A stretch of 21,125 nucleotides of DNA from a virus. The stretch is from positions 1 to 21,125 of the IMG/VR virus record IMGVR_UViG_3300009285_010696. One strand, 5' to 3'. Of the stretch, positions 12,434 to 19,866 are shown in pieces; within the stretch, counting starts at the first letter, position 1; the number at the start of each line of letters is the position of its first letter. The notes beneath the pieces were generated by a model. The model was not told where the DNA came from and did no database searches. It saw only the letters and a list, made by a program, of their open reading frames with translations. Position numbers and translations under genes: made by a program.

Positions 12434-13137
12434 GCCGCTCGCCTCCGGTCATTGATGTTCACAAGTTCGGGCCGCTCGGCCAAGATGGCAAGCACGTCGT
12501 CCATGCCGCCTGGCTCACGCACGGCATGCAGCGCCCGCAGGAATTCAAGGTCCTCGGGGTAATCGAGCGTCCAGCGCAACCGCGCGAGATCGAACCGGCC
12601 GGAGGCGAGATTGACGCGCCGAGCATTGCGCACCATCCAAGGAGTCACGTGCTCGCGATCGTAGGGATCGGTCGCCTGCGTATGCGCTTTTTCGAGCGCG
12701 TCCATCGTGAACACTTCGCAGTCGAGGCCGCGCGGAAAGGAACGAGGCCACACATTGCTCGCGTAGTCGGCCTTCTCGCGACGGCGAAGGTCGATGATGC
12801 GTTCGCAGATTTCCGGGTCGATCAGCGGGCAATCGGCGGTGATGCGCACGATCACGCTGGCGCTGGCGCCGACGGCGGCTCGATAGTAGCGCGTGAGCAC
12901 GTCGTCTTCCGGCGTCCAGCCGATCCACACCACGAACCCGTGGCACCGGGCGATCGGTGCCATGGTGAAGGCGTCCTGGCCCACTCCGGGCACGGCGAGG
13001 ATGTATTCCCCGGCCGATATCTTCCTTGAGCGCTCAAGCACGCGGTCGAGCACGGTAGTGCCGGCGAGATCGGCCATGACCTTTCCGGGCAGGCGGGTCG
13101 ATCCCAGCCTTGCCTGGACGATCACGGCGGTGGTCAC
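12430..13137 (-). CDS. CMP-sugar synthetase-like cytidylyltransferase (SpsF/PseF type)
   Basis: A 235-residue nucleotidyltransferase of the acylneuraminate cytidylyltransferase family. The signature IVQARLGSTRLPGKVMADLA (6-25) is the nucleotide-binding loop. GWTPEDDVLTRYYRA, VIVRITADCPLIDPE and PRGLDCEVFTMDALEKA follow, then RWTLDYPEDLEFLRAL. In this setting it would activate the nonulosonic acid as its CMP derivative (PseF step). The sequence is of SpsF type, which is less specific, so the substrate is inferred from the cluster. The GTG start at 13137 overlaps the stop of the 55-residue gene (GTGA). Confidence 0.8.
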   Translation of the reverse strand: MTTAVIVQARLGSTRLPGKVMADLAGTTVLDRVLERSRKISAGEYILAVPGVGQDAFTMAPIARCHGFVVWIGWTPEDDVLTRYYRAAVGASASVIVRITADCPLIDPEICERIIDLRRREKADYASNVWPRSFPRGLDCEVFTMDALEKAHTQATDPYDREHVTPWMVRNARRVNLASGRFDLARLRWTLDYPEDLEFLRALHAVREPGGMDDVLAILAERPELVNINDRRRAA

Positions 13138-13301
13138 TGTTGCCGCATACCAAACGTATGGCGCTCGTAAGATTCAAGGCGCTCTGCAATAGCGGTCTTT
13201 TCATCCGGCGTAAGATTCGGGTCGTTCATGGCATCGGCTGCTACTTTGCGTGCTCTGGCGACAAGTGCAGCCCTGATCCGCGCATCTTGTTCTGGTGTCA
13301 T
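13134..13301 (-). CDS. Small helical hypothetical protein, 55 residues
   Basis: The product reads MTPEQDARIRAALVARARKV, then AADAMNDPNLTPDEKTAIAE and RLESYERHTFGMRQQ. It is all-helical in character and strongly charged. Its stop overlaps the GTG of the cytidylyltransferase (GTGA). Its ATG is overlapped by a seven-codon frame (MNRIDAA) starting right at the stop of the 84-residue gene, which may couple translation. No family is recognised. Confidence 0.55.
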   Translation of the reverse strand: MTPEQDARIRAALVARARKVAADAMNDPNLTPDEKTAIAERLESYERHTFGMRQQ

Positions 13302-13317
13302 GCTGCGTCGATGCGGT

Positions 13318-13572
13318 TCATCTTGGAGTAGGCGGCTCAGGCAGCGGCCTCCAATGCGTCGGCGTTTTGTCGTTCAACATACTAAGGCTGCCGTACACAA
13401 ACCAATACTCTCGATAATAGGTGCGCACGCCGTGCGATAGGGATTCCGATTTCTCGTAGCGCCCAATCTGAACCGGCTGTTTGTATTCGTGGAAATATAG
13501 AAGGACAGTTGTACCGTCCTTTGGTGCCGTATCGATTGATCGCCAAACATGCGAAAAATGCGCGCCGGGCAC
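13318..13572 (-). CDS. DUF551-like phage protein
   Basis: An 84-residue product with HVWRSIDTAPKDGTTVLLYF (9-28) and the ending THWRPLPEPPTPR. The W...APKDGTxVLL and HWxPLPEPP blocks are the recurring pattern of small phage DUF551-type proteins, whose role is unknown. The GTG start is uncertain. It lies 42 bases after the Tat-like gene. Confidence 0.65.
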   Translation of the reverse strand: MPGAHFSHVWRSIDTAPKDGTTVLLYFHEYKQPVQIGRYEKSESLSHGVRTYYREYWFVYGSLSMLNDKTPTHWRPLPEPPTPR

Positions 13573-13614
13573 GAAACCATAACAGGATTATCTTCCTTGC
13601 CCATGTCGTGATCC

Positions 13615-13905
13615 TCAGTGGAGCTCGGCCGTAAATACAACCAGCCACATCTGGCTATCGGCCCTATAATTTGTTTCGCACCGGAGCCGTCTCATTTCGG
13701 TGTAGCCGTCGGCCTCCATCCGCTGCTGAAACGAGCGCATCGAGGCGGGGACGATCTCATTCATGGCCTCAAGATCGAGCTTATCGACCCATTGGACAAC
13801 GTAGTATGTGATCCCCTCACGCTGCGTCGGCAAGAACTTGGAAAATGCAAAGACCGCTACGGACAGCGCCGCAGCGCCGGTGAATAGTCCGCGTCGTGTG
13901 ATCAT
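13615..13905 (-). CDS. Small exported protein with twin-arginine-like start
   Basis: A 96-residue product. Residues 1-25 (MITRRGLFTGAAALSVAVFA and onward) carry a TRRGLF motif and hydrophobic stretch, like a Tat or lipoprotein-type signal. The mature part has GITYYVVQWVDKLDLEAMNE, a helical middle (SMRSFQQRMEADGYTEMRRL) and a beta end (SQMWLVVFTAELH). Its start overlaps the HisF-like stop (ATGA). Its layout is similar to the plus-strand protein at 427-657. Function unknown. Confidence 0.65.
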   Translation of the reverse strand: MITRRGLFTGAAALSVAVFAFSKFLPTQREGITYYVVQWVDKLDLEAMNEIVPASMRSFQQRMEADGYTEMRRLRCETNYRADSQMWLVVFTAELH

Positions 13906-14651
13906 GCCGCCACTCTCATGTTGAAGCCCTTGTCCGCGAGATAGCGTGCAGCGCCCTTGGGCGTCGCGTCCGTGAACTGGAACATGGCCCCAGCCGCGAC
14001 CGCATGGGCGCCGGCGCGCAAGGCTTCCGCCATGTGCTCGTAGCTGCCACAGCCGCCGGAGGCGACGACGGGGATGCTCACGCTTGCGGCGACCGATTCG
14101 ATCAAGTCAAGGTCGTACCCGTTCATGGTGCCGTCTCTCGACACCGCTGTAAGCAATAGTTCGCCAGCGCCAAGAGACTGCCCGCGGCGTGCGTGATCCA
14201 GCGGGCCAATGCCTGCAAGGAGACGGCCACAGTGAGAGACGACTTCGCCATCAAGAACATCGACAGCGAGTACCACGGCCTGGGAACCGAAACGGTGCGC
14301 GGATTCATGGATCACCTCCGGCCGCTCCAATGCGGCGGTGCAGAGAACCACCTTGTCCGCGCCGTTGGCAAGCAGCGCCCGCACGTCCTCGACATTGCGC
14401 ACGCCGCCGCCGACCGTGAGCGGCATGAAGCATTCGCCAGCGATATCGCGCACAAGCCCTAGATCAGGCCCCCTGCCCTCCACAGTGGCCGTCACATCGA
14501 GCAGGATCAGTTCGTCGACGCCGCGCGCCTCATAGACCCGCGCCGCCTGGCGGACGTGGCCGATGACCCGGCCGTGATCGAAGCGCCTGCCCTTGACGAG
14601 CGTCCCGCGCCGGCTAAGCAGCGTCGGGATGATGCGCGTGGCGATCGTCAT
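13902..14651 (-). CDS. HisF-like glycosyl amidation partner (WbuZ type)
   Basis: A 249-residue TIM barrel of the HisF family: RIIPTLLSRRGTLVKGRRFD (6-25), DELILLDVTAT, ECFMPLTVGGGVRNVEDVRA (73-92), GADKVVLCTAAL, AVDVLDG with D131, and PVVASGGCGSYEHM. True HisF needs two catalytic aspartates. The second (D130 of Thermotoga HisF) is kept as D131, but the first (D11) is leucine here (L12). This, and its position next to the amidotransferase, marks it as the sugar-amidation form that channels ammonia, not a histidine enzyme. It overlaps the pseA end by 38 bases. Confidence 0.85.
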   Translation of the reverse strand: MTIATRIIPTLLSRRGTLVKGRRFDHGRVIGHVRQAARVYEARGVDELILLDVTATVEGRGPDLGLVRDIAGECFMPLTVGGGVRNVEDVRALLANGADKVVLCTAALERPEVIHESAHRFGSQAVVLAVDVLDGEVVSHCGRLLAGIGPLDHARRGQSLGAGELLLTAVSRDGTMNGYDLDLIESVAASVSIPVVASGGCGSYEHMAEALRAGAHAVAAGAMFQFTDATPKGAARYLADKGFNMRVAA

Positions 14652-15786
14652 CCGAAATCCGCACCGGTGTGCCGTCCTGGTCCTTGCGTGGCGCGCCGGG
14701 CCCGAAGCAGGCGAAAATGTCCGGGTTGGTCCAGTGGTTGCAGGCCTGCACGAACTCGTCGACCGTCAGCCCGAAATACGCCAGCACGTCCGCGATCGGC
14801 ATGCCCAGCGAGGTAGCGGGGAAGCGCTCGGCGGCCGCCACCATGGGCGCCGCTTCCGCGCGCGTGAGCCGGCCCCTACGAATGTGATTGCAGGCGATAT
14901 CGGTCGCGCGGCTGTAGCCGTATTTCAGGAAGCGCAGCCAGTCCCGGAGCACGGTGACGTGATTGTCGAGGTTCTCGTAGTTCGCAAGGCTCGTCTCGAC
15001 CGGGTGCGGCAGGAACTCGAAGCCATGCTGTTGTGCGATGAAGCCGTTCTTCCAGCCGTCCCAGTCGAGATAATCGCCGAGCCAGATGCCTTTCACGCCG
15101 GCGCGCTCAAGCGCGTCATCAGGCGGGAAGCGGAACGGCTCAAGGTCGGCAGCCGTCAGGCCATCCTCGCCGATCAGATCGTCGTGGCGCATGCCCAGCA
15201 TGCCGCCGAATTCAGCCACCCAGCGCGCGTTCAATTCCGTCGCCGGCTGCACGCCATCGGGACAGGCGTATTCACGCTGCGGCTGCTCGCCCCAGACGAT
15301 GAGCGGGATGCCCATGGCGGCGGCGATGCGCGTGGGAATCGCCCAGATCGCGCAGTGCTCCGGCCAGCTCATGTCGCCGACGCGGTGCAGGCCGATGCGC
15401 ACCAGTTTCTTGCGGACTTCGACGTTCGGGGTCCATTCGATGACGTCGCAGAAGCGCTTCAAATTGTCGAGGTTACGCCGGCCGATGTCCGAAAGCATGT
15501 CCGCGCCGGCGTTCACGGCGAGCACGCGGGCGCCCAGCTCCTTCAGCTTCAGCACCTGGAACGTGCTGTCCTTGCCGCCGCTCACGGGCACGACGACGTC
15601 GTAGGGCGCGCCGGCGCCGCGAGATCGTTGCCCAGCCGCACCTATCATTGCCTCGAGCAGATCGTTCGCCGCACCCCAATTGAACGTCGCGCGATGATCG
15701 AAGCTGCGGCAGCCGGAGCACACTCCACCGACGAAATGCGTGTCGGGCCGGGTGTCGGGGTAGAGGCAGCGGGCGCAGATTTTCAA
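14614..15786 (-). CDS. pseA: N-acetyl sugar amidotransferase (PseA/WbuX family)
   Basis: A 390-residue PP-loop ATPase that converts an N-acetyl group of a sugar to an acetamidino group. Seen: an N-terminal zinc-type cluster C4, C7, C23 and C26 (CARCLYPDTRPDTHFVGGVC), the ATP-binding PVSGGKDSTFQVLKLKEL (67-84), NAGADMLSDIGRRNLDNLKR, and VWGEQPQREYA. The PP-loop motif SGGKDS is intact. In Campylobacter PseA modifies pseudaminic acid, and hisF/hisH copies lie beside it; in Pseudomonas WbpG works with HisH2/HisF2. Here HisF-like is adjacent but no HisH-like gene is seen. The start is TTG at 15786, overlapping the upstream stop (TTGA). Confidence 0.87.
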   Translation of the reverse strand: MKICARCLYPDTRPDTHFVGGVCSGCRSFDHRATFNWGAANDLLEAMIGAAGQRSRGAGAPYDVVVPVSGGKDSTFQVLKLKELGARVLAVNAGADMLSDIGRRNLDNLKRFCDVIEWTPNVEVRKKLVRIGLHRVGDMSWPEHCAIWAIPTRIAAAMGIPLIVWGEQPQREYACPDGVQPATELNARWVAEFGGMLGMRHDDLIGEDGLTAADLEPFRFPPDDALERAGVKGIWLGDYLDWDGWKNGFIAQQHGFEFLPHPVETSLANYENLDNHVTVLRDWLRFLKYGYSRATDIACNHIRRGRLTRAEAAPMVAAAERFPATSLGMPIADVLAYFGLTVDEFVQACNHWTNPDIFACFGPGAPRKDQDGTPVRISDDDRHAHHPDAA

Positions 15787-15953
15787 TCGATCACCACCAC
15801 GGCCGTGCCGAAGATGGCAAGGTCGTCGCGTACCTTGAGAATCTTGCGCGCGACGCCGCGGTCATTCATCACCTTCTCGACCTGACGGAGATAGCGCCGG
15901 ATCTCCGGCGTCGGCCGCCCGATGAAGGTGAGCAGAATCCTGGGTTCGCTCAT
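15783..15953 (-). CDS. Small hypothetical protein, 56 residues
   Basis: The product starts MSEPRILLTFIGRPTPEIRR, continues YLRQVEKVMNDRGVARKILK and ends VRDDLAIFGTAVVVID. The pattern beta-helix-helix-beta suggests a tiny ferredoxin-like or regulatory fold. The ATG overlaps the upstream stop (ATGA) and the stop overlaps the pseA start. Function unknown. Confidence 0.55.
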   Translation of the reverse strand: MSEPRILLTFIGRPTPEIRRYLRQVEKVMNDRGVARKILKVRDDLAIFGTAVVVID

Positions 15954-16252
15954 GCCGGCGGGCTCAGTTCCTTGTCGCTCGCCAAGGAATGCATCTTGTT
16001 AACTACCGCAGTCTGCAGCAACGTCACAGCCGCGGTCAGGAGATTGCCAAGCCCCTCCGGCGCGAAACATTCGAAGGCACGGTAGATGTTCCCGCCGCGG
16101 CCGACCCAGGCGATCCCGATGGCGCGCACTTCGCCGGCTTCCGCTTCCGCGAGCAGCCCGCGCAATAGCGCGACCACGTCCTCGATCGGTTGCGCGTGAG
16201 CATCGCGGTCGGGTGCTTTGAGCCCGGGCAAGAGATGAATATCGGCGCTCAT
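15950..16252 (-). CDS. Hypothetical phage protein, 100 residues
   Basis: The product starts MSADIHLLPGLKAPDRDAHA. A helical segment (EDVVALLRGLLAEAEAGEVR) precedes GIAWVGRGGNIYRAFECFAP and GLGNLLTAAVTLLQTAVVNK. The AIAWVGRxGNIYxAFE-like block recurs in small phage proteins of unknown role. It overlaps both neighbours by ATGA. No signal peptide. Confidence 0.6.
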   Translation of the reverse strand: MSADIHLLPGLKAPDRDAHAQPIEDVVALLRGLLAEAEAGEVRAIGIAWVGRGGNIYRAFECFAPEGLGNLLTAAVTLLQTAVVNKMHSLASDKELSPPA

Positions 16253-16554
16253 TCAACGCGCTCGTGGGTTTTCTCGAAGAGTTTCGGCTCACAAGGATAG
16301 ATTTCGCCCGTCGCGTCCCTGACGATGTAGTCGCCGGGCTTGGCCAGCACCATGCCCTCGGAGGTCTGGATCAGCAGATCATCATCGTCTTCGTAGGCGA
16401 GAATCTTGCGCATGCGCGGGTCGGTGCGCGCGACGATGAAGCCGTCGGCCATCTCATGCTTGAGCTCGGCCTTGGCCCAATGGGGCCAGTCCGCGAACAT
16501 GCGATGATAGCGGAAGGCCTCGACGATCACCGCCTTCCTGCGGTAGCGCGCCAT
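16249..16554 (-). CDS. Small phage protein with PGDYIVRDATGEIYPCEP motif
   Basis: A 101-residue product starting MARYRRKAVIVEAFRYHRMF, then DWPHWAKAELKHEMADGFIV and the end KPGDYIVRDATGEIYPCEPK. The family of small phage proteins with a GDYIIRGxxGExYPCxPxxF ending is widespread; function unknown. The ATG at 16554 overlaps the stop of the 21-codon gene (TGATG). The frame is open further upstream, but that stretch belongs to the other gene. Confidence 0.7.
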   Translation of the reverse strand: MARYRRKAVIVEAFRYHRMFADWPHWAKAELKHEMADGFIVARTDPRMRKILAYEDDDDLLIQTSEGMVLAKPGDYIVRDATGEIYPCEPKLFEKTHERVE

Positions 16555-16619
16555 CAGTAGCGAACGCTGCCCATCGGTTTCGGCTTTGGTCTCGGCTTGC
16601 CCTTCGGTTTCTTCGCCAT
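16554..16619 (-). CDS. 21-residue Lys/Pro-rich peptide gene
   Basis: An ATG at 16619 is preceded by GAGGAGC (16626-16632), one of the best ribosome-binding sites in the window. The product alternates Lys/Arg and Pro (MAKKPKGKPRPKPKP, then MGSVRY). It ends in a TGATG coupling to the next gene. It could be a translational leader for the 101-residue gene or a DNA/RNA-binding peptide. Confidence 0.55.
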   Translation of the reverse strand: MAKKPKGKPRPKPKPMGSVRY

Positions 16620-16637
16620 GATCGTGCTCCTCAGCAT

Positions 16638-16677
16638 GTCCCATTTTCACGCATCAAATGATGCAGAAAAATGGGAC
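16638..16677. other. 40-nt two-part hairpin between terL and the next gene
   Basis: On plus, GTCCCATTTTC (16638-16648) pairs with GAAAAATGGGAC (16666-16677), and inside it GCATC (16651-16655) pairs with GATGC (16660-16664) around loop AAAT. It begins two bases after the terL stop on the minus strand. No T-run follows on minus, so it does not look like a plain terminator. An RNA-processing or stability hairpin is a fair guess. Confidence 0.65.
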
Positions 16678-16678
16678 G

Positions 16679-19195
16679 TTAGAATCGATGCGGGCTGTAG
16701 CCGCCGACGCCCTGGACGGTGACGGCGCCGCGCTGCTCCCTCTTAGTCATGCGCGGGAACAATTCCGTTAACGCCCACACCAAAGCGTCGACCCGATCCG
16801 CCGTGGTATTGCCCTCAATTCCATAGGGCGTGAACATCATCATCTGGTCTTCGAGATCGTCGAAAGCGCCGACGTGGCTGACCCGGCCCTGCTCATAGAG
16901 GGCGGCGATCGGCTCGGCGCGCACGACCTTGCCGCGGCTCGCGTGCACCTCGATCACCTTCACGCTCGGCCGCACGCTCCGGATCGTGCTCTTGACCATG
17001 GCGCCGCCCTGATTGGTCTCGGCCACGATCGCGTCACCATCGTGCGCATCGAGGCCGGAGACCGCGCGACGCGCCCAGCCGTTGGGTCCGAGCCGGCAGG
17101 TCAAGTCGTCGAGCACATAGCCGCGCCCGTCGACGCCGAGCGCCACTACAATGATCCCGGTCTCGGCGAGGCCTTCGCTCTCTGATTCGGGGGCTGACAC
17201 GGCCGGATCGACGCCGACAACAACCCTTTGTAAATCAGGTACTTGGTCTGGTGTCTTGCGGCCGCGCTCAAGGATATCCCGGGTCCACAAGGCGCCCGGA
17301 ATATCATCCAGGATCTCGGCGTAGATCTCCTGTCGGCCGAGCCGTGTGCCCTCGTAGCGCTGGATCGTTTCCTTGAACCAGATGGGGTCGAGGTTCGCGC
17401 GATTCTCATGGCTCGAGCCGGTCACCAGGCGCGTGGTGGAAAGGCTCGCGAGCTGGCGCAGCATTTTCAGCGGCCGCGGCGTAGTGGTGATCAGGCGCCG
17501 CGGGCGGTCGTTCGATGATTCCCGCATGCCGAATTCGAGATTGTCCCAGCATTCGAGCGGGTGCTTGAACTTCGCGAATTCGTCGAGCCAGGCCGTGTCG
17601 CCGGAAAACCCGCGCAATTGGTCGGGTTCCTGATCGGAATAGATCGTCGCCCATGACCCGTTCGGCCAGGTTAGGCGCCGCTTCGAAGGCTCGTAATTCG
17701 GTCGCTCTGCTCTCGTGATGTTCTTGAGGAACCCGCCCGGACCCTCGATCATGTAGTCGCGGGCGTCCGCCGGCGTCCGCGCGATCAGCGCGACCCAGCG
17801 GCCCGCGTAATCGAGCGCGCGCTCATGTACCCAGCCCGAGCCCGATCGGGTGTTGTGAGTCGGGATCATCGCTCGCCCGGCCAAGTAGAGCCGTGACGGA
17901 CTGTCGACCGTGATGCAGCGCACCGGCACGGAGGCGACCGGCTCGACTGCGACGATATAGCGGCGGCGCGCGCGCTCGGCTTGCTTCCCTGCCTTCCGCT
18001 GCAGGGATAGCTTTCGCGGCAGGCGGAACAGCGGCACGTGCGCGGTAAAGCAAACCCGGAACTTGGGGCCGCAGTCTCGCCCGTCAAGTGTCGCGCGACC
18101 TTCGTAAATCACGGCCTTGAAGCCGAGCGTCAAACACAGCTCGCGGGCTTCCTCGGCCAGACGCTTGTTGATCGAACAGAACTCTGCCGATCCCGTGCGC
18201 GGGTCGTAGTAGCCGTCGGTGTCGAACAGTCCGTGCAGCAGTGCCTGCCGTTGCTCGATGGAGGCGCGCAAATACGGTGCCGGAATATGCTTGTTCCGGA
18301 GAACACCGAGATTTCTCAGCTTGGTGATCAGCGCATCGCCGGTCGCGATCATCCGCCCAGTGGTCCCGCAACGCACGGAGCCTTCCGCTGCAGCGATCGA
18401 ATAAGTTTCAGCCCGCCCAGCTCGCCCATTCAATCGGGGCGTCAACCGGAATCCTGCTGCTTCGAACGCGGCAACAATTTCAGCATCCGCCGTGGTGATC
18501 TCACCGCCGTGCGAGGAGCCGTCTCCAAGCCAGCAACCAAGTAAATACGGGTCTATCGGAAGCGCACGCTCCTTGCAGAAGAGCGGCGCCGCGCATGGGA
18601 TCGCATGGTTGACCTCGCGGCCGTCATAGAGCGAGGCCGCGATCTCTTCCGTGGTCAGCGTGCGCGGGCCATGACGCTGCCGATATTGAGGGCGATCTGG
18701 GCGGGCACCAGGCACTCGCCGCCTAAGTGCTTTTCTTGTCCTTCGATCCAGCGTCGTCCACAGATGTTCCGCGTCGGCCACGATCTCGGCGCCGTCGGAG
18801 AAGCAGACGCGGTAGCATGTCTTGCCGATTTGTACCGGATGCACCGCCATAACCCGGCAAGATCGACCGGTTTCATCGAATAGCTCGCCGCCGGCCTGGA
18901 TCGCACCCATCGTCGTCCAGCCCGTCGGCGTCGGAAGTGGCGTGCTGATGTCCAAGGCCTTACCGAATCCGCGTCCTGCCTGAAGAAGCCATAAGCCCCA
19001 GTCGCCGGCCGGTGCAATCTGCTTCGGCCGCGCCCAGAACCGCCAATCGTAGAGCAATTCCTCGAGCTGGGCCTCGGTGAGCCCGTCAAGAACCTTTCTG
19101 CGGTCCGTCGCGCTCAGCAATGAGAGCGAGGCGGCGCTCGACAAGCTCGCGGGCGCTGACGCCGCCGGCCCCGGCCCCGTCGCTGCGTTGACCAT
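16679..19195 (-). CDS. terL: Terminase large subunit with in-frame class 3 intein
   Basis: The motor ATPase and nuclease that packages phage DNA. Counting from ATG 19195 the precursor has 838 residues, of which 369 are intein; the spliced enzyme would have about 469, normal for the family. Extein features: LLYDWRFWARPKQIAPAGDW, Walker A GRGFGK then TRSG (split by the intein), DTAWLDEFAKF (Walker B type), ITTTPRPLK (coupling motif), VVVGVDPAV, IVAETNQGG and DRVDALVWAL (nuclease region). The start is uncertain: ATG 19195 overlaps terS by 110 bases, and TTG codons at 19144 or 19120 would bring it nearer the family N-terminus. All family motifs seem intact. Confidence 0.9.
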   Translation of the reverse strand: MVNAATGPGPAASAPASLSSAASLSLLSATDRRKVLDGLTEAQLEELLYDWRFWARPKQIAPAGDWGLWLLQAGRGFGKALDISTPLPTPTGWTTMGAIQAGGELFDETGRSCRVMAVHPVQIGKTCYRVCFSDGAEIVADAEHLWTTLDRRTRKALRRRVPGARPDRPQYRQRHGPRTLTTEEIAASLYDGREVNHAIPCAAPLFCKERALPIDPYLLGCWLGDGSSHGGEITTADAEIVAAFEAAGFRLTPRLNGRAGRAETYSIAAAEGSVRCGTTGRMIATGDALITKLRNLGVLRNKHIPAPYLRASIEQRQALLHGLFDTDGYYDPRTGSAEFCSINKRLAEEARELCLTLGFKAVIYEGRATLDGRDCGPKFRVCFTAHVPLFRLPRKLSLQRKAGKQAERARRRYIVAVEPVASVPVRCITVDSPSRLYLAGRAMIPTHNTRSGSGWVHERALDYAGRWVALIARTPADARDYMIEGPGGFLKNITRAERPNYEPSKRRLTWPNGSWATIYSDQEPDQLRGFSGDTAWLDEFAKFKHPLECWDNLEFGMRESSNDRPRRLITTTPRPLKMLRQLASLSTTRLVTGSSHENRANLDPIWFKETIQRYEGTRLGRQEIYAEILDDIPGALWTRDILERGRKTPDQVPDLQRVVVGVDPAVSAPESESEGLAETGIIVVALGVDGRGYVLDDLTCRLGPNGWARRAVSGLDAHDGDAIVAETNQGGAMVKSTIRSVRPSVKVIEVHASRGKVVRAEPIAALYEQGRVSHVGAFDDLEDQMMMFTPYGIEGNTTADRVDALVWALTELFPRMTKREQRGAVTVQGVGGYSPHRF
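17852..18958 (-). other. Class 3 intein with LAGLIDADG endonuclease in terL P-loop
   Basis: It lies exactly between Lys and Thr of the Walker A sequence GFGK/T. It starts with Ala (ALDISTPLPTPTGWTTMGAI), not Cys or Ser, and ends PTHN before Thr+1. The class 3 triad is present: Trp in block B (HLWTT, intein residue 67), Cys in block F (VPVRCITVDS, residue 348) and Thr in block G (PTHN, residue 367). The endonuclease has two LAGLIDADG-type blocks: YLLGCWLGDGSS and ALLHGLFDTDGYYD. Class 3 inteins use the block F Cys as first nucleophile. Splicing is needed to make an active ATPase. Confidence 0.88.
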
Positions 19196-19706
19196 TCTTG
19201 TGATACTCTTCGAAGAGACCCAGGTGCTTGCCGAGATCGACGAGCGGCCCGCGTTTGTCGGCGAGCTCGAAGCGGACCTCCGTGACTTCAGGCGTGACTT
19301 TCTCGCCGTCCTCGCCCTCAATGCCGGGGATCGTCTTGACCGTGAGCTTGGTCACCGCCGCCATCTGATCGCGCGAGACCTTGGAGAAGTCGGTGTACGG
19401 TCGCCCGCCGCTGAGCGTCACGTAATCGCCCATGTTCGCGAACGCGAGCTTGGCGAGTTCGTCCACGACCTTGCCGGCGGCGACCTCGTTCTTCGCCCTG
19501 AGCCTCGCCTGCTTCTCCGCGATCGCGGCCTTGATGTCGTCGCGCTGCAGGAGCTCATGCGCCGTCTGCCGCGCGCGCCGCTTCGAGAACCCCGCCCGCT
19601 CCGCCGCAGCCGCGCCATTGCAGTCGATCAGGTACTCGTCGATGAAGCGCTTATGCCCGGCGTTACTTAGCGTGTCATAGGCGCCAGACTGGTCACGCTT
19701 TGTCAC
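19086..19706 (-). CDS. terS: Terminase small subunit (Terminase_2 type)
   Basis: A 206-residue DNA-recognition partner of TerL. The N-terminus has HKRFIDEYLIDCNGAAAAER, then AGFSKRRARQTAHELLQRDD, the family helix-turn-helix region. A helical ELLQRDDIKAAIAEKQARLR segment and a Gly-rich tail follow. It lies directly upstream of terL as in most tailed phages. The 3' end overlaps the terL frame. Confidence 0.88.
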   Translation of the reverse strand: MTKRDQSGAYDTLSNAGHKRFIDEYLIDCNGAAAAERAGFSKRRARQTAHELLQRDDIKAAIAEKQARLRAKNEVAAGKVVDELAKLAFANMGDYVTLSGGRPYTDFSKVSRDQMAAVTKLTVKTIPGIEGEDGEKVTPEVTEVRFELADKRGPLVDLGKHLGLFEEYHKNGQRSDGAGAGGVSARELVERRLALIAERDGPQKGS

Positions 19707-19715
19707 GGGGCTCGC

Positions 19716-19862
19716 TCACGCACACGATGCGGCCGAGAACAGGAACAAACCGGTGCCGACGAAGAAAAGCAGGCCTGATGCCGCCATTTCGACGATGCCC
19801 GCGGACTTTCGATAGCAGTGCACCGCCGACGCCATGACCAGGATGCCGAGCACGGTGAACAA
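19716..19862 (-). CDS. Small two-helix membrane protein, 48 residues
   Basis: A TTG start at 19862 has an AGAGG site seven bases upstream, 4 bases after the previous stop. The product (MFTVLGILVMASAVHCYRKS, then AGIVEMAASGLLFFVGTGLF) has two hydrophobic segments around HCYRKSAG. A GTG start 16 codons earlier would overlap the upstream gene. Small membrane proteins before terS may serve lysis (holin-like), but no endolysin is seen here. Confidence 0.55.
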   Translation of the reverse strand: MFTVLGILVMASAVHCYRKSAGIVEMAASGLLFFVGTGLFLFSAASCA

Positions 19863-19866
19863 GGTC

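Noticed and set aside
13902-14651. Histidine biosynthesis gene hisF
   Set aside because: The first catalytic Asp is replaced by Leu and the neighbour is a sugar amidotransferase, so the sugar-amidation role fits better.
14593-15885. 430-codon plus-strand frame over pseA
   Set aside because: Shadow; pseA on minus has an intact PP-loop and zinc cysteines.
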